From positions 62,001 through 126,000 of the forward strand of contig NZ_AP018338.1 of assembly GCF_002356415.1 (NCBI RefSeq): 64,000 bases of DNA, written 5' to 3'. Every line of letters starts with the position of its first letter. Position 1 is the first letter of the stretch. Below are positions 46,646-54,376 of the stretch, piece after piece. The position numbers and the translations under genes are program-made. The DNA is from Streptococcus oralis subsp. tigurinus. GTDB taxonomy: Bacteria > Bacillota > Bacilli > Lactobacillales > Streptococcaceae. The notes under the pieces are model-generated. The model ran no database searches and was not told where the DNA came from. It worked only from the letters and a program-made list of their open reading frames with translations.

Positions 46646-46672
46646 TTGAAAGCGGTAAACTAGAGATGTAAT
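46646..46672 (+). promoter_or_regulatory. Possible promoter of the island transporter operon
   Basis: TTGAAA (46646-46651) and TGTAAT (46667-46672), 15 bases apart, lie between the terminator and the 73-residue gene. This is a poor match and would need an activator. Confidence 0.35.
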
Positions 46673-46710
46673 GAAAAGTCAAGAGAGTTATTTGGGTTAG
46701 GAGGGAAGAG

Positions 46711-46932
46711 ATGAGCAATCTTAGTATCTCACTAGAGACTTTTATACAAACTCGCCACAGTTTGATAATTCGAAATAACACGACTGATCAAAAGTTGGTA
46801 GAGATAGTATTAAATAACGAAGTCTTTCGCCTAGCAATTTTAGATGCAGGTGAAGAGCGAGTTTTAATTCTGCCTGAGGAAGTTACAGATGTAAAGAATT
46901 TTGGAATTTCAGAGGTGGAGGATAATTCATGA
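46711..46932 (+). CDS. Orphan 73-residue protein opening the transporter operon
   Basis: GGAGGGAAGAG precedes ATG 46711. The product (MSNLSISLETFIQTRHSLII at the start) is beta-rich, acidic in its C-terminal half and has no cysteine, no signal peptide and no double-glycine leader. The segment VEIVLNNEVFRLAILDAGEE could be a small beta sandwich. It is the first gene of the ABC and C39 exporter operon, so it may be an exported cargo, a chaperone or an immunity partner. I do not recognise a family. Confidence 0.55.
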   Translation: MSNLSISLETFIQTRHSLIIRNNTTDQKLVEIVLNNEVFRLAILDAGEERVLILPEEVTDVKNFGISEVEDNS

Positions 46933-46963
46933 AGCCAAAAGATCTAATGAACGGAGAGAAACT

Positions 46964-47827
46964 ATGAATCGTGTGATTTTAAGTCTTAAAAATATCGATA
47001 AAACATATGGAAAAGAACAGGTTCTCCATAATGTTTCCTTTGATATTGGGAAAGGGGAAATATGTGGCCTTATTGGTGAAAATGGTGCTGGCAAGACAAC
47101 ATTAATGAGAATTCTCCTAGGACTCATTCGAGCTGATAAGGGAGAAATCGAGAGTGTTTCGCAGCATAAGATTGGCAGTATTATCGAATCACCTGCCCTT
47201 TATCCAAACTTGACTGGACGTCAACACCTGCAATATTATAAAACAAGATTTGGTTTAAAGACAGATATCACAAAAATGTTGGAATTGGTTCACTTGCCTG
47301 AACCGTCATGGGATCGAAAAGTAAAAAACTATTCTCTTGGCATGAAACAAAGATTATCGATAGCAATTGCGCTTTTGGATAATCCAGAGCTTATTATCTT
47401 AGATGAACCCGTGAATGGGTTAGATCCTCAAGGGATTTCAGATTTAAGAAAAATGATTTTGAATTTAAGGGATCAGTTAGGAGTTACTTTTTTAATCTCG
47501 AGCCATATTCTGTCAGAATTGGAATTTATAACAGATAAGTATATCATCATGAAACAAGGAAAGATTCTAAATGTGATGAGTTCACAAATGCTAGCGACCA
47601 ATTTATCTGAAAAAATTTTCCTAAAGACAAGTGATAATCAGATTCTACAAATGTTTTTAGAAAAAGAGGGCGTTGACCATTTTGAGCAGGATGACTATCT
47701 GGTTGTGACAGAGAAGGAAAAATTAATGGCTATTTTGGAATATAGTGTCGCTTCAAATCTAGTAATACAGGATATTTATATTAAGAAGGAACGCTTTGAG
47801 GACTACTATTTGCGTAATATTATCTGA
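46964..47827 (+). CDS. ABC transporter ATPase, BcrA/lantibiotic-immunity type
   Basis: The start at 46964 follows ACGGAGAG and trims the longer frame from 46901. The 287-residue protein has Walker A GENGAGKTT near residue 39, signature YSLGMKQR and Walker B LIILDEPVNGLD. The C-terminal extension fits the BcrA/NatA group that exports antimicrobial peptides or confers resistance. The next gene encodes its membrane partner. The ATPase could protect the cell against the peptide moved by the C39 exporter. Confidence 0.88.
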   Translation: MNRVILSLKNIDKTYGKEQVLHNVSFDIGKGEICGLIGENGAGKTTLMRILLGLIRADKGEIESVSQHKIGSIIESPALYPNLTGRQHLQYYKTRFGLKTDITKMLELVHLPEPSWDRKVKNYSLGMKQRLSIAIALLDNPELIILDEPVNGLDPQGISDLRKMILNLRDQLGVTFLISSHILSELEFITDKYIIMKQGKILNVMSSQMLATNLSEKIFLKTSDNQILQMFLEKEGVDHFEQDDYLVVTEKEKLMAILEYSVASNLVIQDIYIKKERFEDYYLRNII

Positions 47828-47850
47828 TGATTTAAGAAAGGAGGAGAGTC

Positions 47851-48543
47851 ATGAATTCTCTTAAAGCAGATATGTATAAATTTTACTGGGAAAAAAGAGG
47901 AGTGCTTCCTAGTTTGTTGATAGGATTATTAATTTTGTTATTCTCCTTATTTTTTAAGTCATCAAATGAAAATGAGCCGGCATTTCGAGTGTTGATTTCA
48001 AATGTGAGTGGTTTCATTCCTTTGCTTTTTATCTCTGCCAATTTATTTTTCTGGGGGGAAGATTATAGTTTCCGTACGATCAATATTCTGCTCACAAAAG
48101 AAAAACAACGATGGAAGTTATTTTTATATAAAACCTTGGGAACCTTTTGTTTGTCTTTCCTATATGTGATTATTTTTTATAGTTTAACAGCTCTTGTTTA
48201 TTTGGAAGGGGATATGGTGTTGATTGTTTCGACATTTTTACACCAACTACCATACTATTCTGTCATTATAAGTATCTCGTTATTGATTTTTCAAATATTT
48301 GATAAGGTTTATGAATCATGTATGATTTATACACTCTACATTTTACTATTTGATAACCTATTGGCTTACGTCCTTCCAAACTCTGGTGAGAGTGTGAAAG
48401 ACTATTTACTGATGACTTTAAATTTGAAAGCATCACCAAGTTTTAGTCAATTTACCCTTACAAACGTATGCTATCCTATCGTGGTGAGTATAGCAGTACT
48501 TGTGCTTGCGTTAGCTGTATTTAGTAAAAAAGAATTTAAGTAG
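47851..48543 (+). CDS. ABC-2 type permease, immunity-transporter subunit
   Basis: AAAGGAGGAG precedes ATG 47851. The 230-residue protein has six hydrophobic spans with short loops (for example LPSLLIGLLILLFSLFF), the layout of LanE/LanG and BcrB-type permeases. It pairs with the ATPase encoded just upstream. The segment NLFFWGEDYSFRTINILLTK in the first cytoplasmic loop is typical of ABC-2 permeases. The next gene starts nine bases after its stop. Confidence 0.8.
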   Translation: MNSLKADMYKFYWEKRGVLPSLLIGLLILLFSLFFKSSNENEPAFRVLISNVSGFIPLLFISANLFFWGEDYSFRTINILLTKEKQRWKLFLYKTLGTFCLSFLYVIIFYSLTALVYLEGDMVLIVSTFLHQLPYYSVIISISLLIFQIFDKVYESCMIYTLYILLFDNLLAYVLPNSGESVKDYLLMTLNLKASPSFSQFTLTNVCYPIVVSIAVLVLALAVFSKKEFK

Positions 48544-48551
48544 GAGGACTA

Positions 48552-49133
48552 ATGATGAAAAAAATAGGAATTGTAGTTGGGCTGTTGTTACTGTTTGTAG
48601 TAGCTGGAATTTTATTAACCTTAAAACGAGGAGAGACGACAATCAGTGTGAAACAATCATGGACTCTTTCTTCTAAAAGTATTAAAACGTTAGAGTTTTA
48701 TGGCTCAAAGCAAGCAATTGATGTTAAAGTTGTAAAGAGTGAATCAGATGAAACAAGTGTTCAAATAGAAGGAAAAGTTTCCGAAGAATCAGCGAATAAT
48801 ATATCTAAAAACGTTAAAATGAGTTCAGATAGTCTATATCTACCATTTTCACAACATGGTTTTAATTTGGCTCTGAGTTCAGAAGGGAAAGACAAGTTAT
48901 ATGTAACTATTTCCTTAGGGAAAAATGCTACTTTCGAAAAAATATTTATAGATACTCTTGTTGGCGATGTATCTATTACAGTTCCTCAAGATTTTGATGG
49001 GATTTATACTTTACATACAAACAATACAGGAGAAATTTTAAGGGTTCCTACCACAAATCAAACTTCGAATAGCGTCATTGAAGTTGATGGCTATAGTAAG
49101 ATAAGTGTTGAAAAAGGAGAAAATAATGGTTAG
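48552..49133 (+). CDS. Membrane-anchored extracellular protein, 193 residues
   Basis: After ATGATG the protein has one N-terminal span (residues about 4-22, including GIVVGLLLLFVVAGILLTL), then a beta-rich extracellular domain rich in Ser, Thr and Val. The repeated short strands (ISVKQSWTLSSKSIKTLEFY, then QIEGKVSE and VSITVP) resemble the beta-helical DUF4097 fold, though weakly. It lies between the ABC permease and the C39 exporter, overlapping the latter's start, and probably sits on the cell surface as an accessory of this system. Confidence 0.65.
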   Translation: MMKKIGIVVGLLLLFVVAGILLTLKRGETTISVKQSWTLSSKSIKTLEFYGSKQAIDVKVVKSESDETSVQIEGKVSEESANNISKNVKMSSDSLYLPFSQHGFNLALSSEGKDKLYVTISLGKNATFEKIFIDTLVGDVSITVPQDFDGIYTLHTNNTGEILRVPTTNQTSNSVIEVDGYSKISVEKGENNG

Positions 49134-51156
49134 TCACTATAAACAAGCAACTTTGCTGGATTGTGGAATGGCTTGTGTAAAGACAATCATTTCTTATTAT
49201 TTCCCAAAATTAGAACATTTAGATAGTCTACAATTTGATAATAATAATCACCAAGGACTGTCTTTGTTTGAAATAGAAGGTATGCTAAAAAGCTATGGTA
49301 TTGATGCGGATTCTTATCAAATTGACACTCCTAGTTTGTTAAATAACGTATCATTTCCTTATTTGATGGTAGTAGAAAGAGCTGGTTTACCTCATTATAT
49401 TGTTGTATTAGATAGAGATAGTAATTTATTGACGGTTTCTGATCCTGCAAATGAGGAAATTGAGAAAATTTCAAGTTTAGAACTTTTTAGTCAGAGTGTA
49501 GGAATTGTTTTAATTCCCCAAAAGAGTGAGAGTGTTAATTTAGAAGATAGAAAAGGTGTTGTTACTTTGAGCTATGCAGATAAGTTATATCATAGATTTC
49601 TATCTTCACTTAGTTGGAAGAGAAAGTTTGCAATCTTTTTCTTGGGAATAGCCAAAATTATCTTACCAGTTACTATTGCTTTTTTTCTACAAATAACAAT
49701 GTCTAATCTGCTTAATATTCAGTTTAGCTTTCAGTTATTTAGTCTCGCTTCAATAATATTAGCTTCATATTTGTATTGGCAGTTCTCTATATTAGAAACG
49801 AGATTAAAAGGAAAGATTGAGAATGATTTTTTAAATGATATTCTGTCCTCTTTTTATCAGAACCAATTAAATGATTTTTCTTTAACTAAGAATTATGAGT
49901 ATGTTAGTAGTTATTTTTGGAATTTGTTGTTATCAGCAACAGGTATTATGCAAAAATTTTACTTAAAGGTACAGCTTTTAGTGTTTTGCTTGCTACTATT
50001 ATTGCTATTAAAATTGAATATCATTATTTTCGCAGTTACAAGCTTATCTATAGTTATTCTTGGTTTATATGTAAATTTTGAGATACGAAAAGTTGTAAAA
50101 AATCAACGAGAATTTATTGCTAAGAGTTCTAACTTTAGTTCTCTTGTAGAAAATACAATTTATGGTTTGCAAGATATTATAAGTTTCCAAAAATCTAGCG
50201 ACTTTATCAAAGAATTTAATGAAAGACTCAATGAACTGTTGGGAACGAAACTAGATAGTACACATATTACCAATAGATTATTAGCTTCTACTCAGATATT
50301 TATCGGTTTAACTGGTTCATTTTTGATTGCTACTATAATTTCTATGAGAGATTATGAACATATAGCAGAGTATGCAAATAGTATTTTGATTCTATTACTT
50401 TTATCCAGCATTTTAAGTTCTTTAATTACATCTTGGGTAGCATTGAAAAAAAGTCAATATTCCTTTGAGTTTATTGGAACAGAGGAGGTAGAAGCGAAAA
50501 GGGATGTTATTCCTGTTTCAGTAGCTAAAATTAAACAGTTGTCATGTCGGAATTTATGTAAAAAATGGGATGAAAGATCGGTGTTTAATAAATTAAATTT
50601 CGAGTTTAATAGTGGTGAATTAACCGTTATTACAGGCGGTAATGGAACTGGGAAATCATCTCTTTTGAATATTATTCAGGGATTATCTTCTCCAACAGAG
50701 GGTGATATTGTACTGAATGGAATGGAAAGTTTTTCTACTTTAGAGGAGACTGATATTTTGGATTATTTAAGCGTGTATTCATCTGAATTTCATGTATTCC
50801 CTGGAAGTGTTTCAAAAAATATTAATTTCACCCTATTTAATAAGGAAAACTATGAATCAAATAATCTTGATAGTCTGAATCTCAATGTATCTCTGAGTCA
50901 TCAGATTGATGGGAAAGCCACCAATATTTCGCAAGGTCAAAAACAAAAAATTCTACTCATGAGGAGTTTATCACAAGAAAAGGACATCTATCTATTCGAT
51001 GAGCCTACAGAAAATTTGGACAGAAACTCAACTGAATTATTTCTAAATGAGGTTGAGAAATTAGTGAACGAGGAAAAGATTGTTATTGTCGTGACTCATG
51101 ATAAGGATGTTATTGCTAGAGCAAGCAAAGTTATTAATATGGATGAATTTCATTAA
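49126..51156 (+). CDS. C39-peptidase ABC exporter (LanT/PCAT type)
   Basis: The start at 49126 follows AAAGGAG and lies inside the previous gene's end; a frame from 49105 lacks this. The 676-residue protein has an N-terminal C39 peptidase with YKQATLLDCGMACV (active Cys about 13, with an upstream Gln), His near 89 (LPHYIVVL) and Asp near 105 (VSDPA). A transmembrane domain covers about 165-440, and an ATPase has GGNGTGKSS near 504, signature ISQGQKQK near 600 and YLFDEPTENLD. Such exporters cut leaders after double-glycine and export the peptide. The catalytic set looks complete, but no precursor gene with a GG leader is found nearby. The gene is visibly more AT-rich than its flanks. Confidence 0.88.
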   Translation: MVSHYKQATLLDCGMACVKTIISYYFPKLEHLDSLQFDNNNHQGLSLFEIEGMLKSYGIDADSYQIDTPSLLNNVSFPYLMVVERAGLPHYIVVLDRDSNLLTVSDPANEEIEKISSLELFSQSVGIVLIPQKSESVNLEDRKGVVTLSYADKLYHRFLSSLSWKRKFAIFFLGIAKIILPVTIAFFLQITMSNLLNIQFSFQLFSLASIILASYLYWQFSILETRLKGKIENDFLNDILSSFYQNQLNDFSLTKNYEYVSSYFWNLLLSATGIMQKFYLKVQLLVFCLLLLLLLKLNIIIFAVTSLSIVILGLYVNFEIRKVVKNQREFIAKSSNFSSLVENTIYGLQDIISFQKSSDFIKEFNERLNELLGTKLDSTHITNRLLASTQIFIGLTGSFLIATIISMRDYEHIAEYANSILILLLLSSILSSLITSWVALKKSQYSFEFIGTEEVEAKRDVIPVSVAKIKQLSCRNLCKKWDERSVFNKLNFEFNSGELTVITGGNGTGKSSLLNIIQGLSSPTEGDIVLNGMESFSTLEETDILDYLSVYSSEFHVFPGSVSKNINFTLFNKENYESNNLDSLNLNVSLSHQIDGKATNISQGQKQKILLMRSLSQEKDIYLFDEPTENLDRNSTELFLNEVEKLVNEEKIVIVVTHDKDVIARASKVINMDEFH

Positions 51157-51165
51157 AAGTTAAAA

Positions 51166-51199
51166 AATGGAGATTGGTGGTTTCTAATCTTCATTTTAC
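51166..51199 (+). terminator. Terminator of the C39 exporter operon
   Basis: AATGGAGATT (51166-51175) and AATCTTCATT (51186-51195) pair with one G-U, followed by T residues. Confidence 0.65.
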
Positions 51200-51262
51200 C
51201 TATAACTAATTTGCAAAATATTTGGAATAATGAGTTTCATAGCAATGTTATCATACGACTGA

Positions 51263-51322
51263 ACTTTAGGAATAAAACCCATCCTAGGACAAGATTTTGA
51301 GGAATTGGCAAGCATCGAGTAG
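51263..51322 (+). pseudogene. Remnant of a DUF4299 gene 3' end
   Basis: Translated in one frame, the bases from 51266 give LGIKPILGQDFEELASIE and then TAG. The intact DUF4299 gene ends LEVQAILGKDFEELAQEK then TAA. The identity is over about 18 codons with many silent differences, so this is a diverged copy of the 3' end, not a recent repeat. An in-frame TGA lies just upstream at 51260-51262. It marks the far border of the island at 45540-51250. Confidence 0.75.
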
Positions 51323-51384
51323 ACCTTGTCCAAAAAAGAGTAAGCATAAAAATCCCTGTCATTAACAAATGGCAGGGATTTTAG

Positions 51385-52347
51385 TTAAAAGAAGGTCAGG
51401 ATGCGAAGGTAGTCTACTGTCAGCGCGAGCTCTGCAATGAAGAAGGGTAAGAGAATAGCACCATCAAGTAAGACAGCTAGTAAGAAACGATAGAATGGGT
51501 CAAGGCCACTAGTCTTACTTGGTTTACTAATCACAAAGAGATTGCCAAGGGCAAAGATGGCCATGCTTAGAAGAGTGAGGATCCCAGCAAATCGTAAGCC
51601 ACCAAAGAGTGCAAAGAAACTTGCTAGAGCTGTTAGGACAAGCGGGATAGCAAAGAGTCTGCTGTAACGATCGAAAGCTTCTTGAAAAGTGAAGTCGCTC
51701 TCCTGGTCCAGTACACGTCGGACAGTAAAGCCTCCCAAAATGATGGAAAAGTAAAATAGAGCGCTAGTGACCAAGATAGAAAGTCCAGCAAAGAGATCTA
51801 AAGGTGGGAGCTGGCTAGGAGAGCTATTAGCCATAGAAATCATATAGCCATAGTAGAGGCGCTTGATATGATAGATACTAAAGAAAAGGTTGAACGAGGA
51901 CAGCAGGGTGAGCAGGCCAAAGACACTGTAACGATGCTTTTGGTCCGTAGTCTTGCTAGCAGTTGGTTCTTGGATAGCATCCAGCAGCCAAGTCCAAAAC
52001 AGTGCGATTTCTTCTTTGAATCGGGCAGTTTTACGAGGATCAATATCTGGGATATAAGGACTTTCTAAAGCCTTGCTGAGGATGCTTTTTTCTTTTGCAG
52101 AGTTTTCTTGCTTGTGTTCCTCTTCAGCTTTCCCTTCTCCCTCTTCCTCGGTTTGGGTTTCCTCAATCATTTCGGGAGCTTCCTCCTCATGCCTTTCCAA
52201 CTCTTTAGGTGAGACAGGTGTTTCTTCGCTTGCTTGTGGTTCAGTTTCCACAGTTTCTGAAGTCTCAGGCTCGTTGGGCTGGTTTTCCGATTTCGTCTGA
52301 GGTGATTTCTTCTCAAGATCGGCACTTTCAAACCATTCTTGTGTCAT
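51385..52347 (-). CDS. Membrane protein with acidic N-terminal tail, DUF6574-like
   Basis: The 320-residue protein has a long, very acidic cytoplasmic tail (about residues 10-110, Glu- and Pro-rich) and then about five hydrophobic spans. The segment YRLFAIP-like VLTALASFFALFGG and the C-terminal FIAELALTVDYLRILTF fit a group of streptococcal membrane proteins annotated as DUF6574. The function is unknown. GGAGG precedes the ATG at 52347. Its stop faces the island end. Confidence 0.7.
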   Translation of the reverse strand: MTQEWFESADLEKKSPQTKSENQPNEPETSETVETEPQASEETPVSPKELERHEEEAPEMIEETQTEEEGEGKAEEEHKQENSAKEKSILSKALESPYIPDIDPRKTARFKEEIALFWTWLLDAIQEPTASKTTDQKHRYSVFGLLTLLSSFNLFFSIYHIKRLYYGYMISMANSSPSQLPPLDLFAGLSILVTSALFYFSIILGGFTVRRVLDQESDFTFQEAFDRYSRLFAIPLVLTALASFFALFGGLRFAGILTLLSMAIFALGNLFVISKPSKTSGLDPFYRFLLAVLLDGAILLPFFIAELALTVDYLRILTFF

Positions 52348-52408
52348 GGTGGAACCTCCTTTTTATGGTCATTTTCTATCTTTAGACTAGCATATGAAAG
52401 CGTTTTTG

Positions 52409-53341
52409 TCAATGGTTTCTAGGTGGAGCAGAGTATTCTTCTTCCTTGGGTAGGTAGATATCCTGATTGGCTTTTATAATGAGCATATCCTTAGCATCTG
52501 CTTTGTCTGTCTTGTAGGGGTTGGCAAGTTCATTCTCTTTTTGTCTAGGGTGTTCTCTTTGTGCATTACAATAAATACCGCCATGCTGAGAAGAAATATC
52601 TAGATTGATACGATCGAATTCTGTCTTAGAAAGAAAGAGTCTTAAGTCGTTATGAGAGTCTAGCTCAACCTTACCGCGGACCTTAATATTCTCAGCATAG
52701 ATGTGTTCCTCTTCGGTCTTGACCTGGCTATCTGTCAATTCGGTATCAAAGATATTGATAATACGAGGTGTTGTTAGTGTACTGTTTTTGATAGAGCTTT
52801 CTGTTATTCTTAAGAGATAGCCTTTTGTTTTAATTGTCGCATTTTCAAGGTTGGCTTGCCGGATAGTGGTCTGTCCACGATTGGCTGAGACGGTGATCGC
52901 TTGCAGTTTTCTTCCTTTAGGGAGAGAGAGAATGACTTCGTCAAAACGATTAGAATAGCTGCTAGCGATACGAAGTAGGCCTTCGATTCCTGAACCGAGA
53001 AAACGATGTTGGGAGGCTTGTTTGTCAGTGACGCTCAGTGTTTTGTCACTCATGCCAGTAGTTAGATCGTGACGACCAGACACGGAAGGATGATAGGTGA
53101 TGTGAATCTTGTCATCTACAGACTCTGTGATGGTTAGGCTATGTTCCTCAAGGGCTAGATCAAGTTTTTCCACTTCATTTCCAAAGGTCACTTCTTCGAT
53201 ACGATTGTCATAGACGGGGTCTTTTGACATGGCAAGTAAACTTTGAATACCATTGGACTGCGCGCCTACAATGATCATGATAAAACCGAGGATTGTAGAA
53301 ACCACACCAAAGATGAGAAATCCTTTTGTCAATTTACGCAT
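52409..53341 (-). CDS. DUF4097-family membrane-anchored protein
   Basis: The start at ATG 53341 has AGAGG eight bases upstream; a GTG at 53350 would leave no space. The product has about 310 residues with one N-terminal span (GFLIFGVVSTILGFIMII) and a beta-rich extracellular domain with repeated short strands, the DUF4097 fold of envelope stress systems. It is the third gene of a PadR-DUF1700-DUF4097 operon and its start overlaps the DUF1700 stop. Such operons respond to cell-envelope stress. Confidence 0.8.
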   Translation of the reverse strand: MRKLTKGFLIFGVVSTILGFIMIIVGAQSNGIQSLLAMSKDPVYDNRIEEVTFGNEVEKLDLALEEHSLTITESVDDKIHITYHPSVSGRHDLTTGMSDKTLSVTDKQASQHRFLGSGIEGLLRIASSYSNRFDEVILSLPKGRKLQAITVSANRGQTTIRQANLENATIKTKGYLLRITESSIKNSTLTTPRIINIFDTELTDSQVKTEEEHIYAENIKVRGKVELDSHNDLRLFLSKTEFDRINLDISSQHGGIYCNAQREHPRQKENELANPYKTDKADAKDMLIIKANQDIYLPKEEEYSAPPRNH

Positions 53342-53927
53342 GTCTGTCACCTCTCTTTCCTTTTTTAAGAATCCATTGTGCCAAGCGGACGATTAGGAGG
53401 CCAAAGAAACGAGCTACATAGGAGATACCTAGTAGAACAAGAGAAGAAGCACCGATAGAAAGCAAACCAGCCCCAAAAATCAAGATAAAGGCAGATTTGG
53501 CTTCGACTAGGACGCTAAAGCTCTCTACGATAAAAAGTCCACCTAGCAGGATACCCGTTACAGAGACGGTAAAGAAGGCTAAAATGACGGAGACGGCTGC
53601 GATAATAATACCGATGATGGCCATGAGGATGCCGATCCCGACCGGAATTCCGATAGGAGCTACTAGCAGGGCCAGGAGGGCAATGTGTAGCAGTTGACGG
53701 TCATTCTTTTGAGCAGGGGCTTCATTGACTTTTTTATCGAGAAGATCAGAGAGGATATCATGGGCAGCTTCTTTTGGAGTTCCCAGACTGGCAATGAGTT
53801 CCTCTTCGCCCTCTGGGCCTGCATCGTCAAATAGTTCCTTAAAGTAGTCCATAGCTTCGATGCGGTCAGCTTCAGGCAGTTTATTGAGATAGGTTTCTAA
53901 CTGAGTCAGATAGTCAGTTCTTGTCAT
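53334..53927 (-). CDS. DUF1700 family membrane protein
   Basis: The 197-residue protein begins with a soluble helical domain (MTRTDYLTQLETYLNKLPEA) containing a conserved Asp-rich segment DYFKELFDDAG, followed by several membrane spans (IGIPVGIGILMAIIGIIIAA and others). DUF1700 proteins commonly sit behind PadR regulators. Its start overlaps the PadR gene stop, so they are translated together. Confidence 0.85.
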   Translation of the reverse strand: MTRTDYLTQLETYLNKLPEADRIEAMDYFKELFDDAGPEGEEELIASLGTPKEAAHDILSDLLDKKVNEAPAQKNDRQLLHIALLALLVAPIGIPVGIGILMAIIGIIIAAVSVILAFFTVSVTGILLGGLFIVESFSVLVEAKSAFILIFGAGLLSIGASSLVLLGISYVARFFGLLIVRLAQWILKKGKRGDRHA

Positions 53928-54240
53928 GGCGGATACTCCCTTCTATGATGCCGTTGACGGTGTCGGTATAGAGCGTCCACTCTTCCTTTAGAGTAACGAG
54001 CTGCTCTACGCCCCGATTGGTCAAGGAGTAGTATTTGCGCATACGCCCCTGAAACTCTCTAGAGTAGGTGGTCAGAAAGCCACTGGCTTCCAATTTTTTG
54101 AGAATGGGATAGAGCGTAGATTCTTTGATATTGGCGATGAGTTTAATGGTTTGGCTAATCTCATAACCATAAGAATCTCCCTGCTCCAGTACAGCCAAGA
54201 TGAGAAACTCGATTAAGGCAGAGGATGTTGGGAAGTACAT
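53914..54240 (-). CDS. PadR-family transcriptional regulator
   Basis: The 108-residue protein is a PadR winged helix. Features are LIEFLILAVLEQGDSYGYEI, ESTLYPILKKLEASGFLTTY and GRMRKYYSLTNRG, the latter forming the wing and the dimer helix. GGAGG precedes ATG 54240. It leads the leftward PadR-DUF1700-DUF4097 operon and very likely represses it. Two 17-bp direct repeats upstream are the best candidates for its operators. Confidence 0.92.
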   Translation of the reverse strand: MYFPTSSALIEFLILAVLEQGDSYGYEISQTIKLIANIKESTLYPILKKLEASGFLTTYSREFQGRMRKYYSLTNRGVEQLVTLKEEWTLYTDTVNGIIEGSIRHDKN

Positions 54241-54262
54241 GGGAAACCTCCTTTATATTATA

Positions 54263-54349
54263 TAAAAATTTTATATATACTCTTTTCAAATATATTGTAT
54301 CTCAAGTTGAAAGCCCTGTCAAGAAATATGTGTAAAAATTTTATATATA
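54263..54349. repeat. Two 17-bp direct repeats upstream of the PadR gene
   Basis: TAAAAATTTTATATATA is present at 54263-54279 and again at 54333-54349, 70 bases apart, which is about seven helical turns. They lie just ahead of the PadR start and next to the end of the MFS gene. Placement suggests PadR operators. Confidence 0.6.
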
Positions 54350-54375
54350 AAAAAACTCCTAGTAAAAACTAGAAG
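54349..54375 (-). terminator. MFS gene terminator
   Basis: On the leftward strand AACTTCTAGT pairs with ACTAGGAGTT (one G-U) followed by a T run, closing the MFS transcript. Confidence 0.7.
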
Positions 54376-54376
54376 T

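Noticed and set aside
46587..46781. Leftward 64-residue hydrophobic frame overlapping the regulator's 3' end, as a possible Phr-type signal peptide
   Set aside because: It starts with GTG without a binding site, runs through the regulator terminator and lacks a proper signal peptide. TprA systems made it worth a look, but the evidence is too weak.
48552..49133. Calling the 193-residue protein a definite DUF4097 member
   Set aside because: The beta-rich pattern is suggestive only, and the fold cannot be confirmed by eye, so it is listed as a membrane-anchored protein of unknown family.
52395..52408. cre-like sequence TGAAAGCGTTTTTG
   Set aside because: Two mismatches at its 3' end and placed between the end of one gene and the start of a gene with no link to carbon use.
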